Source: Mitsuaria sp. WAJ17 (lineage in GTDB: Bacteria > Pseudomonadota > Gammaproteobacteria > Burkholderiales > Burkholderiaceae_C). From it: a DNA stretch of 64,000 nucleotides. This document shows, piece after piece, positions 17,367 through 25,409 of this stretch. The translations under genes were made by a program, and so were the position numbers. The notes under the pieces were generated by a model. The model was not told the DNA's origin. It did no database searches and saw only the letters and a list, made by a program, of their open reading frames with translations. The stretch's first letter is position 1. Every line of letters starts with the position of its first letter. Where the stretch lies: positions 1-64,000 of the forward strand of contig NZ_JACJUG010000013.1 of NCBI RefSeq assembly GCF_014174515.1. The letters run 5' to 3'.

Positions 17367-18110
17367 ATGACTCAATCACAAAAAGTTGCATACGTCACCG
17401 GCGGCATGGGCGGCATCGGTACCGCCATCTGCCGCAAGCTGCACAACGCGGGCTACAAGGTCATCGCGGGCTGCGGCCCGAGCCGTGACTTCCAGAAGTG
17501 GCTCGACGAGCAGAAGGCCGAGGGCTATACGTTCTACGCATCCGTCGGCAACGTGGCCGACTGGGAATCGACCGTTGCCGCCTTCGGCAATGCCATCGCC
17601 GAGCACGGCACCATCGACGTGCTGGTCAACAACGCCGGCATCACCCGGGACCGCATGTTCCTGAAGATGACGCCCGACGACTGGAAGGCCGTCATCGATA
17701 CCAACCTCAACTCCATGTTCAACGTGACCAAGCAGGTCGTGCCGGGCATGGTGGAGAAGGGCTGGGGCCGCATCATCCAGATCAGCTCCGTCAATGGCGA
17801 GAAGGGCCAGGCCGGCCAGACCAACTACTCGGCCGCCAAGGCCGGCATGCATGGCTTCACCATGGCCCTGGCACAGGAGCTTGCCTCCAAGGGCGTGACG
17901 GTCAACACCGTGAGCCCCGGCTACATCGGCACCGACATGGTCCGTGCCATCAAGCCCGAGGTCCTGGAGAAGATCGTCGCCACCATCCCCGTGAAGCGCC
18001 TGGGCACCCCCGATGAGATCGGCTCCATCGTCGCCTGGCTGGCCGGCGAGGACTCTGGCTTCACCACCGGTGCGGACTTTTCCTGCAATGGCGGATTGCA
18101 TATGGGTTGA
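17367..18110 (+). CDS. phaB: Acetoacetyl-CoA reductase (NADPH, SDR family)
   Basis: 247 residues. Reduces acetoacetyl-CoA to (R)-3-hydroxybutyryl-CoA for PhaC. Rossmann motif GGMGGIG, NNAG, catalytic Ser in [20 protein letters not shown] with Tyr and Lys of the YxxxK pair, and the PhaB-specific C-terminus [23 protein letters not shown] lies 6 bases upstream of the ATG. Last gene of the pha cluster; the gap behind it holds the hairpin cluster at 18124-18208. Confidence 0.95.
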   Translation: MTQSQKVAYVTGGMGGIGTAICRKLHNAGYKVIAGCGPSRDFQKWLDEQKAEGYTFYASVGNVADWESTVAAFGNAIAEHGTIDVLVNNAGITRDRMFLKMTPDDWKAVIDTNLNSMFNVTKQVVPGMVEKGWGRIIQISSVNGEKGQAGQTNYSAAKAGMHGFTMALAQELASKGVTVNTVSPGYIGTDMVRAIKPEVLEKIVATIPVKRLGTPDEIGSIVAWLAGEDSGFTTGADFSCNGGLHMG

Positions 18111-18123
18111 TCCCCCCCCCCTA

Positions 18124-18208
18124 CCGGCTCCGCCGGCTTTGCAGGTCGCGCCAGACCAGAGGTCTGGCCCTTCGGTCGGCACAAACGCCAAGGCGTTTGT
18201 GTCCGACC
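18124..18208. repeat. Cluster of three hairpins between phaB and the IclR gene
   Basis: Three successive inverted repeats: CCGGC/GCCGG (18124-18136); GCCAGACC/GGTCTGGC with loop AGA (18150-18168); and GGTCGGCACAAACGCC pairing with GGCGTTTGTG-T-CCGACC across AA (18174-18208, 16 bp with one bulged T). There is no T-tract, so it is not a canonical intrinsic terminator; it sits between converging genes. Confidence 0.6.
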
Positions 18209-18250
18209 TCAGCCCTCCAGGGGGGGCTGCGGAGCCGGGCGGACGTCCCC

Positions 18251-18264
18251 GGGGTCAGGTCTTG
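18251..18264 (-). repeat. Dispersed short repeat, core CAAGACCTG (copy 2)
   Basis: GGGGTCAGGTCTTG on the plus strand, identical over 14 bases to 3837-3850. On the minus strand it supplies the last two codons and the TGA stop of the IclR-family gene, suggesting the element may have set the present end of that gene. Confidence 0.5.
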
Positions 18265-19061
18265 ATCTGGAGCAGGCGGGAGATGCTGCGGGCGGAATCA
18301 AGCAGGCGGGGCAGGGTGTTTTCCAGCAGGGCCTCGGGCGGCGTGCGGTTGACCTGGGCGCCGATATTGAGGGCGGCGATGGTCTGGCCCTGGCGGTCTG
18401 TGATGGGGGCGGCAAGGGAGACGAGGCCGTCCTCCAGTTCCTGGTTCACCAGACACCATCCCTGCATGCGGGCCTGCAGGATGCGGGTGCGGACCTCGTC
18501 AAGGTTCATGGCGGTGCGCTGGGTGTAGGGTTGCCACTTCACCTGGGCCAGGTGCTGGTCTAACTGCGCGTCCGGCAGGCCGGCCAGCAGCACGCGGCCC
18601 ATGGAGGTGCACCAGGCCGGCAGGCGGCTGCCCACGCCCAGGTTCACGCTCATGATCTTGCGGGCGGGCACGCGCAGCACATAGACGATGTCCTGGCCCT
18701 CCAGCACCGCCGCCGAGCAGCTTTCCTTGAGGTCGCTGGCCAGCACCTGCATCACCGGTTCGGCGAACTGCCACAGGGGCTGCGAGGACAGGTAGGCAAA
18801 GCCCAGGTCCAGGATCTTGGGGGTCAGGGAGAAGAGCCGGCCCTCGGTGCGCACATAGCCCAGGGTCTCCAGGGTCAGCAGGATTCGGCGCGCGCCGGCG
18901 CGGGTCAGGCCGCAGCGGCGGGCGACCTCGGTCAGCGTCTGTGCCGAGGCTTCGGCGCTGAAGGCCCTGATGACGGAAAGGCCGCGCGCGAAGGACTGCA
19001 CATAGCTGTCCCCCGGCTTCAGTGCGGGCTCCCCCCTGGGCTGCGTCGTCGACTCGTCCAT
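18255..19061 (-). CDS. IclR-family transcriptional regulator (PcaR/PobR-like)
   Basis: 268 residues. N-terminal winged helix-turn-helix (TLTEVARRCGLTRAGARRILLTLE, residues ~42-65 in two parts), then the IclR effector-binding GAF-like domain (ILDLGFAYLSS, MQVLASDLKESCSAAVL, WCTSMGRVLLAGL, AAPITDRQGQTIAALNI). The layout matches PcaR/PcaU/PobR regulators of aromatic-acid catabolism, but no such pathway is adjacent. It is divergent from the TIGR00266 gene and the gap carries a palindrome that could be its operator. Confidence 0.87.
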   Translation of the reverse strand: MDESTTQPRGEPALKPGDSYVQSFARGLSVIRAFSAEASAQTLTEVARRCGLTRAGARRILLTLETLGYVRTEGRLFSLTPKILDLGFAYLSSQPLWQFAEPVMQVLASDLKESCSAAVLEGQDIVYVLRVPARKIMSVNLGVGSRLPAWCTSMGRVLLAGLPDAQLDQHLAQVKWQPYTQRTAMNLDEVRTRILQARMQGWCLVNQELEDGLVSLAAPITDRQGQTIAALNIGAQVNRTPPEALLENTLPRLLDSARSISRLLQIKT

Positions 19062-19084
19062 GCGGCGCAGTATAGGCAGTGCCC

Positions 19085-19107
19085 CGAAGCAAATGGGTTT
19101 GCATTCG
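19085..19107. promoter_or_regulatory. Candidate IclR-type operator
   Basis: CGAAGCAAA-TGGG-TTTGC-A-TTCG: a dyad (GCAAA/TTTGC perfect, flanks CGAA/TTCG offset by one base) in the 87-base gap between the divergent IclR gene and the 19149 gene, a position typical of autoregulation. Confidence 0.4.
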
Positions 19108-19148
19108 TTAACATCGCCGGGCCAAGGTTTTTATGAGGAGGACTGGCA

Positions 19149-19961
19149 ATGGCAATGGATGTCGTGGACTACGAGATCAAGGGCGCGGAAATGCAATTCG
19201 TCGAGGTCGAGCTGGACCCCGGCGAGGCCGCGATCGGCGAGGCGGGCAGCATGATGTACATGGATTCCGGCATCGCCATGGACACCGTCTTCGGCGACGG
19301 CGGAGCCAACCAGGGCGGCTTCTTCGGCAAGCTGCTGGGCGCAGGCAAGCGGCTGATCACGGGCGAGTCGCTCTTCACCACCGTCTACACCAACAATGGC
19401 AGCGGCAAGCAGCGCGTGGCCTTCGCCGCGCCCTACCCGGGCAAGATCCTGCCCATGGATCTGCGCCAGCTCGGCGGCACGCTGATCTGCCAGAAGGACG
19501 CTTTCCTGTGCGCGGCACGCGGCGTGTCCCTGGGCATCGCCGTGCAGCAGAAGCTCAGCACCGGCTTCTTCGGCGGCGAGGGCTTCATCATGCAGAAGCT
19601 GGACGGCGACGGCATGGCCTTCGTGCATGCCGGCGGCACCGTGGTGCGCCGCACCCTGCAGCCTGGCCAGACTGTGCTGGTCGATACCGGCTGCGTGGTG
19701 GCCTACACGCCCAGCGTCAACTTCGAGATCCAGTACGTGGGCAAGATCAAGACCGCGCTGTTCGGCGGCGAGGGCCTGTTCCTGGCCAAGATGACTGGCC
19801 CAGGCGAGGTCTGGCTGCAGAGCCTGCCCTTCTCGCGTCTGGCCTCGCGCATCTTCGCCGCAGCACCGCAGAACGGCGGGCGCAAGGAGGAGGGCTCCCT
19901 GCTGGGCGGCTTTGGTGCCAGCGGTGTGCTGGGCTCCATCCTGGGCGGCGACGACGAATAA
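19149..19961 (+). CDS. TIGR00266 / AIM24-type protein
   Basis: 270 residues. Glycine-rich double beta-helix-like sequence with the family's repeats: VEVELDPGEAAIGEAGSMMYMD, FGKLLGAGKRLITGESLFTT, GKILPMDLR, STGFFGGEGFIMQKLDGDG, TALFGGEGLFLAKMTGPG. It ends in a Gly-rich tail (LLGGFGASGVLGSILGGDDE). The bacterial family is conserved but its biochemical role is unknown. GAGGAGG lies about 9 bases before the ATG. Divergent from the IclR regulator, which may control it. Confidence 0.88.
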   Translation: MAMDVVDYEIKGAEMQFVEVELDPGEAAIGEAGSMMYMDSGIAMDTVFGDGGANQGGFFGKLLGAGKRLITGESLFTTVYTNNGSGKQRVAFAAPYPGKILPMDLRQLGGTLICQKDAFLCAARGVSLGIAVQQKLSTGFFGGEGFIMQKLDGDGMAFVHAGGTVVRRTLQPGQTVLVDTGCVVAYTPSVNFEIQYVGKIKTALFGGEGLFLAKMTGPGEVWLQSLPFSRLASRIFAAAPQNGGRKEEGSLLGGFGASGVLGSILGGDDE

Positions 19962-20185
19962 GCTGCCCCTTCGCCCCGCCCCTTCGAGCCACCGCTTCGT
20001 AGCCCGGCCTCGCCCGGCCCTCGCCCGGCGTGCCGGCAGGGCGACGTCTGATGCCGGCTTGAGCCCTGCTCCCGGGACATTGCCCTGCCGCAGGGCCGGC
20101 CGGCGCGCTAGACTGATCTGACCGCCTGATGTGCCCCTTGACGAGGGCAAGCGGCGGCTGGCATGTCGTCCCGGCCTTGTGCCGT

Positions 20186-20200
20186 GGTGCCAGGTCTTGC
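20186..20200 (+). repeat. Dispersed short repeat variant, GGTGCCAGGTCTTGC
   Basis: Variant sharing CAGGTCTTG with the 3837 and 18251 copies; the full 15-mer recurs exactly at 57785-57799. Lies in the leader of the REC-GGDEF gene. Confidence 0.45.
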
Positions 20201-20221
20201 GCTCGAGTCGATGGGGGGCGA

Positions 20222-21319
20222 ATGGACAGTGTCGTACTTTGTGTCGATGATGACCTGACGCTGCTGCATGCGCTCAGGGCCTTGTTGTCCCAGCAACTGG
20301 GGCTCAAGCCGGGGCGCCAGATCGAGATCGCCGAGAGCGGCGAGGAAGCGCTGGAACTCATCGAGGAGCTGGGCGGGCAGGGCCGCCGCCTGGCGGTGAT
20401 CATCTCCGACTACATCATGCCCGGCATGCGCGGCGATGCCCTGCTGGCCGAGGTGCATCAGCGCTGGCCGGACAGCCTCAAGATCATGCTGACCGGTCAG
20501 AGCGACCTGGGGGGCATCAAGAGCGCCATCAACAACGCCAATCTCTACCGCTTCCTGGAGAAGCCCTTCGATCACGACGACATCGTGATGACCACGCGCG
20601 GCGCCCTCACAGCCTTCCAGCAGTCCAGGGAACTGGAGCGCTACTGCCTGGCCCTTGAGGCCGCCAATCAGGAACTGGATGCCCAGGTGCGCGCGCAGAC
20701 GGCCGAGCTGCGCAAGCGGGCTGCCCTGCTGGAGGCTCAGAAGAAGGAGCTAGAGCAGAAGAGCCTGGCCCTGGAGCGCCTGTCTGTCACCGATGCCCTG
20801 ACGGGACTGCCCAACCGGCGCGCCCTGGACGAGGCCCTGTCCCAGGAGCTGGAGCGCGCGCAGCGCTACGGCCAGCCCATGACCGTGGTGATTCTGGACG
20901 TCGATCATTTCAAGCAGGTCAACGACGGCCACGGCCATGCGGTAGGCGACCTGGTGCTGCGGCGTTTCGCGTCTCTGATGGGGGCCCAGATCCGCGCCAA
21001 TGATCTGGTCGGCCGCTGGGGCGGCGAGGAGTTCCTCCTGCTTTGCCCTGGCATAGGCGCCGATGGCGGGCTGGCCCTGGCTGAGAAGCTGCGGGTGACC
21101 CTGGCCGGGCATGTCTTCGAGGGGCTGGGCTGTCGCAGCGCCAGCTTTGGCGTGGCGACGCTCAGCGAAGGCGACACCCTGCAGACGCTGCTGAGCCGCG
21201 CCGATGCCGCGCTGTACGAGGCCAAGCGCCGCGGGCGCAATCGCGTGGAGCTGGGGCTGGCGCCGCCAGCTCAAGCTCAAGCTCAAGCCGCGGTCTCCTC
21301 CCTGCCGGTGCGCGAATGA
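20222..21319 (+). CDS. Response regulator with GGDEF (diguanylate cyclase)
   Basis: 365 residues. REC domain (~4-125): acidic pair DDD at 9-11, phospho-acceptor Asp63 in ISDYIMPGMRG, Lys114 in FLEKPF. A coiled-coil linker (~130-185) leads to a GGDEF domain with intact GGEEF at 267-271 and an I-site R258-A-N-D261 five residues before it, so it should be an active, product-inhibited c-di-GMP synthase switched by phosphorylation. The linker-REC resembles PleD/WspR-like and RpfG-type regulators. The start ATG at 20222 follows GGGGGCGA. First gene of an operon ending in the histidine kinase; overlaps the next gene by ATGA. Confidence 0.9.
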   Translation: MDSVVLCVDDDLTLLHALRALLSQQLGLKPGRQIEIAESGEEALELIEELGGQGRRLAVIISDYIMPGMRGDALLAEVHQRWPDSLKIMLTGQSDLGGIKSAINNANLYRFLEKPFDHDDIVMTTRGALTAFQQSRELERYCLALEAANQELDAQVRAQTAELRKRAALLEAQKKELEQKSLALERLSVTDALTGLPNRRALDEALSQELERAQRYGQPMTVVILDVDHFKQVNDGHGHAVGDLVLRRFASLMGAQIRANDLVGRWGGEEFLLLCPGIGADGGLALAEKLRVTLAGHVFEGLGCRSASFGVATLSEGDTLQTLLSRADAALYEAKRRGRNRVELGLAPPAQAQAQAAVSSLPVRE

Positions 21320-22074
21320 AGCCCGACCTGCTGCGCGCCGGGCTGCTCGCGTGGGCGCTGGGTGCCTTCGGCGGCTCCGTGGCCCTGGCCGCCCCGCCGG
21401 CGCCGCCGCAGGTCGTGGCCGTCACCGAGCCCACCTCCTATGCCTACATGGAGCAGGGGCAGCTCAAGGGCAATTCGGTGGCCTTCGTCGAGCTGAGCCT
21501 GCGGCGGGCCGGACTGCAGCCCTACCAGTCGATGCTGGTGCCCTGGGCCCGGGCCTACGACATGGCCCTCAAGGAACCCAATGTCCTGATCTACCTGCTG
21601 GCCAGGACGCCCGAGCGCGAGCCCCTGTTCGAATGGGTCGGCGAACTGCTGCGGCTGCGGTACAGGCTCTACGGCCTGAAGGCGCGCGAGGACCTGCAGC
21701 TTCACAGCATGGCCGATGCCCGCGATCTGCGCGTGGGTGTGGTGCGTGACGACGTGCGGCACCAGCGGCTCAAGGCCCTGGGCTTCACCCGCCTGGTGGT
21801 GTCCTCGGACATCTCGGAGACGCTGCGCCAGCTGCGGCGCGGGCAGGTGGACCTGGTCCCCATGGGTGCCCGCGACTTGGCCGAGAACTGCAGGCTGATG
21901 GGCCTGGACTGCGCCCAGTTTCGCCTTGTGCTGCCGCTGCCGGAGCTGGACGTCTCGGCCTACATGGCCTTCAGCCGCGGCACCCCGGTGGCCAAGATAC
22001 AGGCCTTGCGCAAGGCCTACGAAGCCCTGCGCCGCGAGGGGCAGCTCCAACAGATGATGGGAGAGGAGCCGTGA
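21316..22074 (+). CDS. Periplasmic solute-binding-type protein (SBP_bac_3 family)
   Basis: 252 residues with a signal peptide (GLLAWALGAFGGSVALAAP). The rest follows the family 3 binding-protein fold: VVAVTEPTSYAYMEQGQLKG, MLVPWARAYDMALKEPNVLIYLLARTPERE, LRVGVVRDDVRHQRLKALGF, LRRGQVDLVPMGARDL. The pattern PWARAYDMALKEPNVLIY/ARTPERE is that of stand-alone periplasmic binding proteins used in sensing rather than transport; no permease or ATPase is adjacent. Overlaps its upstream (ATGA) and downstream (GTGA) neighbours, so it belongs to the signalling operon. Confidence 0.82.
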   Translation: MKPDLLRAGLLAWALGAFGGSVALAAPPAPPQVVAVTEPTSYAYMEQGQLKGNSVAFVELSLRRAGLQPYQSMLVPWARAYDMALKEPNVLIYLLARTPEREPLFEWVGELLRLRYRLYGLKAREDLQLHSMADARDLRVGVVRDDVRHQRLKALGFTRLVVSSDISETLRQLRRGQVDLVPMGARDLAENCRLMGLDCAQFRLVLPLPELDVSAYMAFSRGTPVAKIQALRKAYEALRREGQLQQMMGEEP

Positions 22075-22931
22075 GCCGCACGCGCGCAACAGCGAGCCTG
22101 CTGCGGCGCGAGTTCATGGCCCTGTGCACCGCGCTGGGATGGTCGGCCGCATCGCGCGCCGACCCTCGACGCCAGGGGGCTCCCACCGAGGAGGGCTTGC
22201 GCATCGTCACCGAGGAGCTGCCGCCCTACAACTTTGGCAGCGCCAGCGGGGCGCAGGGCATGACGGGCCTGTCGACGCAGGTGGTGCAGGCGGTACTGCA
22301 GCAGCTGCAGCTGTCGGTGCCCATCCAGTCCATGCCCTGGGCCCGGGCCTACGAGCTGGCGCGGCTGAACAAGGACGTGCTGGTCTATTCCATCGGGCGC
22401 AGCGCGGAGCGGGAGGCGCTTTTCAAGTGGGTGGGCACCATCGCGCCGACGGACTTCTACCTGTTCTCGCATGCCCGCCATCCCGTCACCCTGCGGCGGC
22501 TGGAGGAGGCACGACCTTACCAGGTGGCCACCGTCAACGAGGACATCGGCGAGCAGTTCCTCGAGGCCCGCGGCTTCGTCAAGGGCCTCAACCTGCAGTC
22601 CAGCGTCCGCTATGAGCACAACTACGACAAGCTGCGTCGCGGCCGCGTGGACCTGTGGATCATGACCGAGCTGGCGGCGCGCTACATCGCTCGGCGCAGC
22701 GGCGACGACCCGGACCGGGCCTTGCACAAGTCGCTGGCCCTGCCGGAACTCGGTTCTGCCTGGTACATGGCCTTCGGCAACAAGACCTCCGACGCCCAGG
22801 TGGAGCGCTTCCGTGCCGCGCTGGACGAGGTGAAGCGTTCGGGGCTTTATGACCAGATCTTGCAGCGCTGGCGCGAGGGCGTGGAGCCCGCCGGGGCGCT
22901 GATGGCCCAGGGGCGCGGAGGCCGCCGATGA
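22071..22931 (+). CDS. Second periplasmic solute-binding-type protein (SBP_bac_3 family)
   Basis: 286 residues, GTG start overlapping the previous stop (GTGA) with GAGAGGAG just upstream. The N-terminus LLRREFMALCTALGWSAASRA resembles a short export signal with two arginines. Shared motifs with its upstream paralogue: TEELPPYNF, IQSMPWARAYELARLNKDVLVYSIGRSAERE, EALFKWVGTI, KLRRGRVDLWIM, YMAFGNKTSD. About 30 residues longer than the first paralogue. The two look like a tandem duplication that diverged, perhaps to bind different ligands or to form a heteromeric sensor input for the kinase that follows. Confidence 0.82.
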   Translation: MSRTRATASLLRREFMALCTALGWSAASRADPRRQGAPTEEGLRIVTEELPPYNFGSASGAQGMTGLSTQVVQAVLQQLQLSVPIQSMPWARAYELARLNKDVLVYSIGRSAEREALFKWVGTIAPTDFYLFSHARHPVTLRRLEEARPYQVATVNEDIGEQFLEARGFVKGLNLQSSVRYEHNYDKLRRGRVDLWIMTELAARYIARRSGDDPDRALHKSLALPELGSAWYMAFGNKTSDAQVERFRAALDEVKRSGLYDQILQRWREGVEPAGALMAQGRGGRR

Positions 22932-25312
22932 TGCGCCGCCCCGCGCTGCACGGACCAGCTACCCTGGGCGGCAAGCTGGTGCTGGCCACTCTGGCCTTCT
23001 GCGCGCTCTTCACCCTGCTGGCCGTGGGCGTTCGGACCTGGATTGCCTGGGGCGAGGGCATTGCCCGCATGAGCAACGAGCTGGTGCTGATGGAGCAGGT
23101 CTACCAGCACACGCTCGCCAAGGTGATCTGGGAGGTCGATCGCGACGGCCTGGCCGTGCACCTGCGCAGTGCGGCGCAGGTCGAGTCCATCGGGTGCATC
23201 GAGGTGCGCCCCTCGGGAGAGAGCTACGAGGGCGGCAACCTGCTGGCCGAGGTCTGCAAGCCGGGCTGGCAGGCCTCCAGCGTGGCGCCGTCGCGCGTGG
23301 TCCCGCTGAGCTACCAGGCCTTTTCCGGCCAGGCCAGCATGATGCTGGGCGAGCTGGTGCTGCATGGCGACGAGCGCGTACTGTGGCGGCGTCTGCGCGC
23401 CGATACCCTCAACATCGTGCTGACGCAGCTGATCCAGTCCCTGGCCCTGGCGGGCTTCATCATGCTGATGTTCAACCGTTCGGTGACGGTCCATGTGCGC
23501 CGCATCGCCAGCCACCTGGCGGCCCTGGCTCCGGAGCGGCTGGACACGCCGTTGGCCCTGCGCCGCCGCGGCGGACGCGGCGACGAGCTCAGCCAACTGG
23601 TTGCGGGCGTCAACCTGCTGCAGGCCAATCTCTCGGACTATCTGGCCCAGCAACAGGCCTACGAGAACGAGCTGGCCCGGCACCGCGACCACTTGGCCGA
23701 GGCTGTGCAGGAGCGCACCGCGGAGCTGTCCCAGGCCAACGAAGCGCTGGCGGGCTCGGCGTCCACGCTGCGCCAACTGGGTGACATCGGCCTGCAGCTC
23801 ACCACCAGCCTGGATCAGCAGGCCATCTGCTACACCCTGCACAAGCACCTGGCCGAGCTGCTGCCCCTGGACGGCTTCGGCGTGGCCCTGCTGGAGCCGG
23901 ACGGCCGCGCGCTGCGCCTCGTCTATTACGTGGAGGATGGCCAGCGGGCGGCGCAGATGCTCATGCCGCTGGACGACCTGCGCTGGAACACCGTGCGCAG
24001 CTTCCTCGCGGAGGCCGAGGTGACCGCCGTCGATGACGAGCAGGCCGCGCTGGCGCCGCTGCCGGAGGGCATCGCGACCCGCAATGCTGTGCGTTCCGCC
24101 CTGTTTCGGCCCCTGGAGGTGCATGGCGAGCGCCGCGGCGTGGTGATCGTGCAGTCCTATCAGGCTGAGGCCTACCAGGCCCGCGAGCGGGTGCGCGAGA
24201 TCCTGCGCTCTACCGCGGCCTTTGCCGCCATCGCGCTCTCCAATGCCTCGGCCTATGCGGCGGAGGAGGCGGCCCGCCAGGAAGCGGACCGCACCCTGCG
24301 CGAGCTGCGCCAGGCGCAGGGGCAGCTGGTGCAGTCCGAGAAGATGGCGGCACTGGGCCAATTGGTCGCGGGCGTGGCCCACGAGATCAACACCCCGCTG
24401 GGCGCGGTCAAGGCCAGCGCACGCAACATCCTGGCCTCGCTGCAGGAGTGCCTGGGTGGCCTGCCCGAGCTGATGCAGCGCCTGGACCTTGAGCGCCTGA
24501 CCCAATTCCGCCAACTGATGGAGCTGGCTGGCGCCGCGACTGCGGTGCTGTCCAGCCGCGAGGAGCGGGCCCTGCAGCGCCGCCTGCTGGAGCGCCTGGA
24601 GGCCGAGCAGGTGCCGCAGGCCGAGGAACTGGCCGGCCTGCTGGCGCAGATGCAGATCGAGGCGCAGCTGCCCGACTGTCTGCCCCTGCTGCGCGGCGAG
24701 GACGGCCTGGCGCTGGCGAGGGCGGTCTTCGCCCTCTCGGCGGTGGCGCGCAATGCCGAGAACATCAATGCAGCGGTCGATCGCGTGGCCAAGATCGTCT
24801 TCGCGCTGCGGGCCTACTCGCGCTTCGACGCCGGCAGCGACCCGGTGATGGCGGATGTCACCGAAGGCCTGGAGACGGTGCTGACCATCTATCACAGCCA
24901 GATCAAGCAGCACGTGGAGCTGGTGCGGCACTACGAGCCCGTCGAGCCCCTGCTGTGCTGGCCGGACGAGCTGAACCAGGTCTGGACCAATCTCATCCAG
25001 AACGCCCTGCAGGCCATGCAGTACCGTGGGCGGCTGGAGATCGCCGTGAAGTCCGACGGGCGGCAAGTGGTGGTGAGCATCCGCGACAGCGGGGCAGGCA
25101 TTCCCGCCGAAGTGCTGCCGCGCATCTTCGACGCCTTCTTCACGACCAAGCCTATCGGCTTGGGCAGCGGCCTGGGGCTGGACATCGTCAGCAAGATCGT
25201 GGCCAAGCACCAGGGCCGCGTGGAGGTGAGCTCGACGCCGGGCGTGGGCAGCTGCTTCCAGGTGAGTCTGCCCTATGCGCGCAGCACCGCCGACGCGACG
25301 CCGGCGACTTGA
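22928..25312 (+). CDS. Membrane GAF-domain sensor histidine kinase
   Basis: 794 residues. TM1 (~17-38), extracytoplasmic domain (~40-155), TM2 (~160-182), HAMP-like segment, coiled coil (~235-280), GAF domain (~285-440), then HisKA with His485 in GVAHEINTPLGAVKAS and an HATPase domain (NQVWTNLIQNALQAM, DSGAGIPAEVLPRIFDAFFTTK, GSGLGLDIVSKIV). Between H-box and N-box there is an insert of roughly 120 residues, mostly amphipathic helix (LLERLEAEQVPQAEELAGLL), longer than in typical kinases. ATG overlaps the preceding stop. Likely phosphorylates the REC-GGDEF protein of the same operon, with the two binding proteins as ligand receptors. Confidence 0.88.
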   Translation: MMRRPALHGPATLGGKLVLATLAFCALFTLLAVGVRTWIAWGEGIARMSNELVLMEQVYQHTLAKVIWEVDRDGLAVHLRSAAQVESIGCIEVRPSGESYEGGNLLAEVCKPGWQASSVAPSRVVPLSYQAFSGQASMMLGELVLHGDERVLWRRLRADTLNIVLTQLIQSLALAGFIMLMFNRSVTVHVRRIASHLAALAPERLDTPLALRRRGGRGDELSQLVAGVNLLQANLSDYLAQQQAYENELARHRDHLAEAVQERTAELSQANEALAGSASTLRQLGDIGLQLTTSLDQQAICYTLHKHLAELLPLDGFGVALLEPDGRALRLVYYVEDGQRAAQMLMPLDDLRWNTVRSFLAEAEVTAVDDEQAALAPLPEGIATRNAVRSALFRPLEVHGERRGVVIVQSYQAEAYQARERVREILRSTAAFAAIALSNASAYAAEEAARQEADRTLRELRQAQGQLVQSEKMAALGQLVAGVAHEINTPLGAVKASARNILASLQECLGGLPELMQRLDLERLTQFRQLMELAGAATAVLSSREERALQRRLLERLEAEQVPQAEELAGLLAQMQIEAQLPDCLPLLRGEDGLALARAVFALSAVARNAENINAAVDRVAKIVFALRAYSRFDAGSDPVMADVTEGLETVLTIYHSQIKQHVELVRHYEPVEPLLCWPDELNQVWTNLIQNALQAMQYRGRLEIAVKSDGRQVVVSIRDSGAGIPAEVLPRIFDAFFTTKPIGLGSGLGLDIVSKIVAKHQGRVEVSSTPGVGSCFQVSLPYARSTADATPAT

Positions 25313-25409
25313 TCCAGCTCAGGGCGCCCGCGGCGGTCGCGAAGGGGCGGGCGCATACACTTGAGGGTGATGGCGGCGCCGATTGCCGCCCCCGGTTCAA
25401 GGAATTCTC

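Noticed and set aside
22847-25210. Long minus-strand frame opposite the histidine kinase
   Set aside because: Shadow of the kinase; no recognisable domain.
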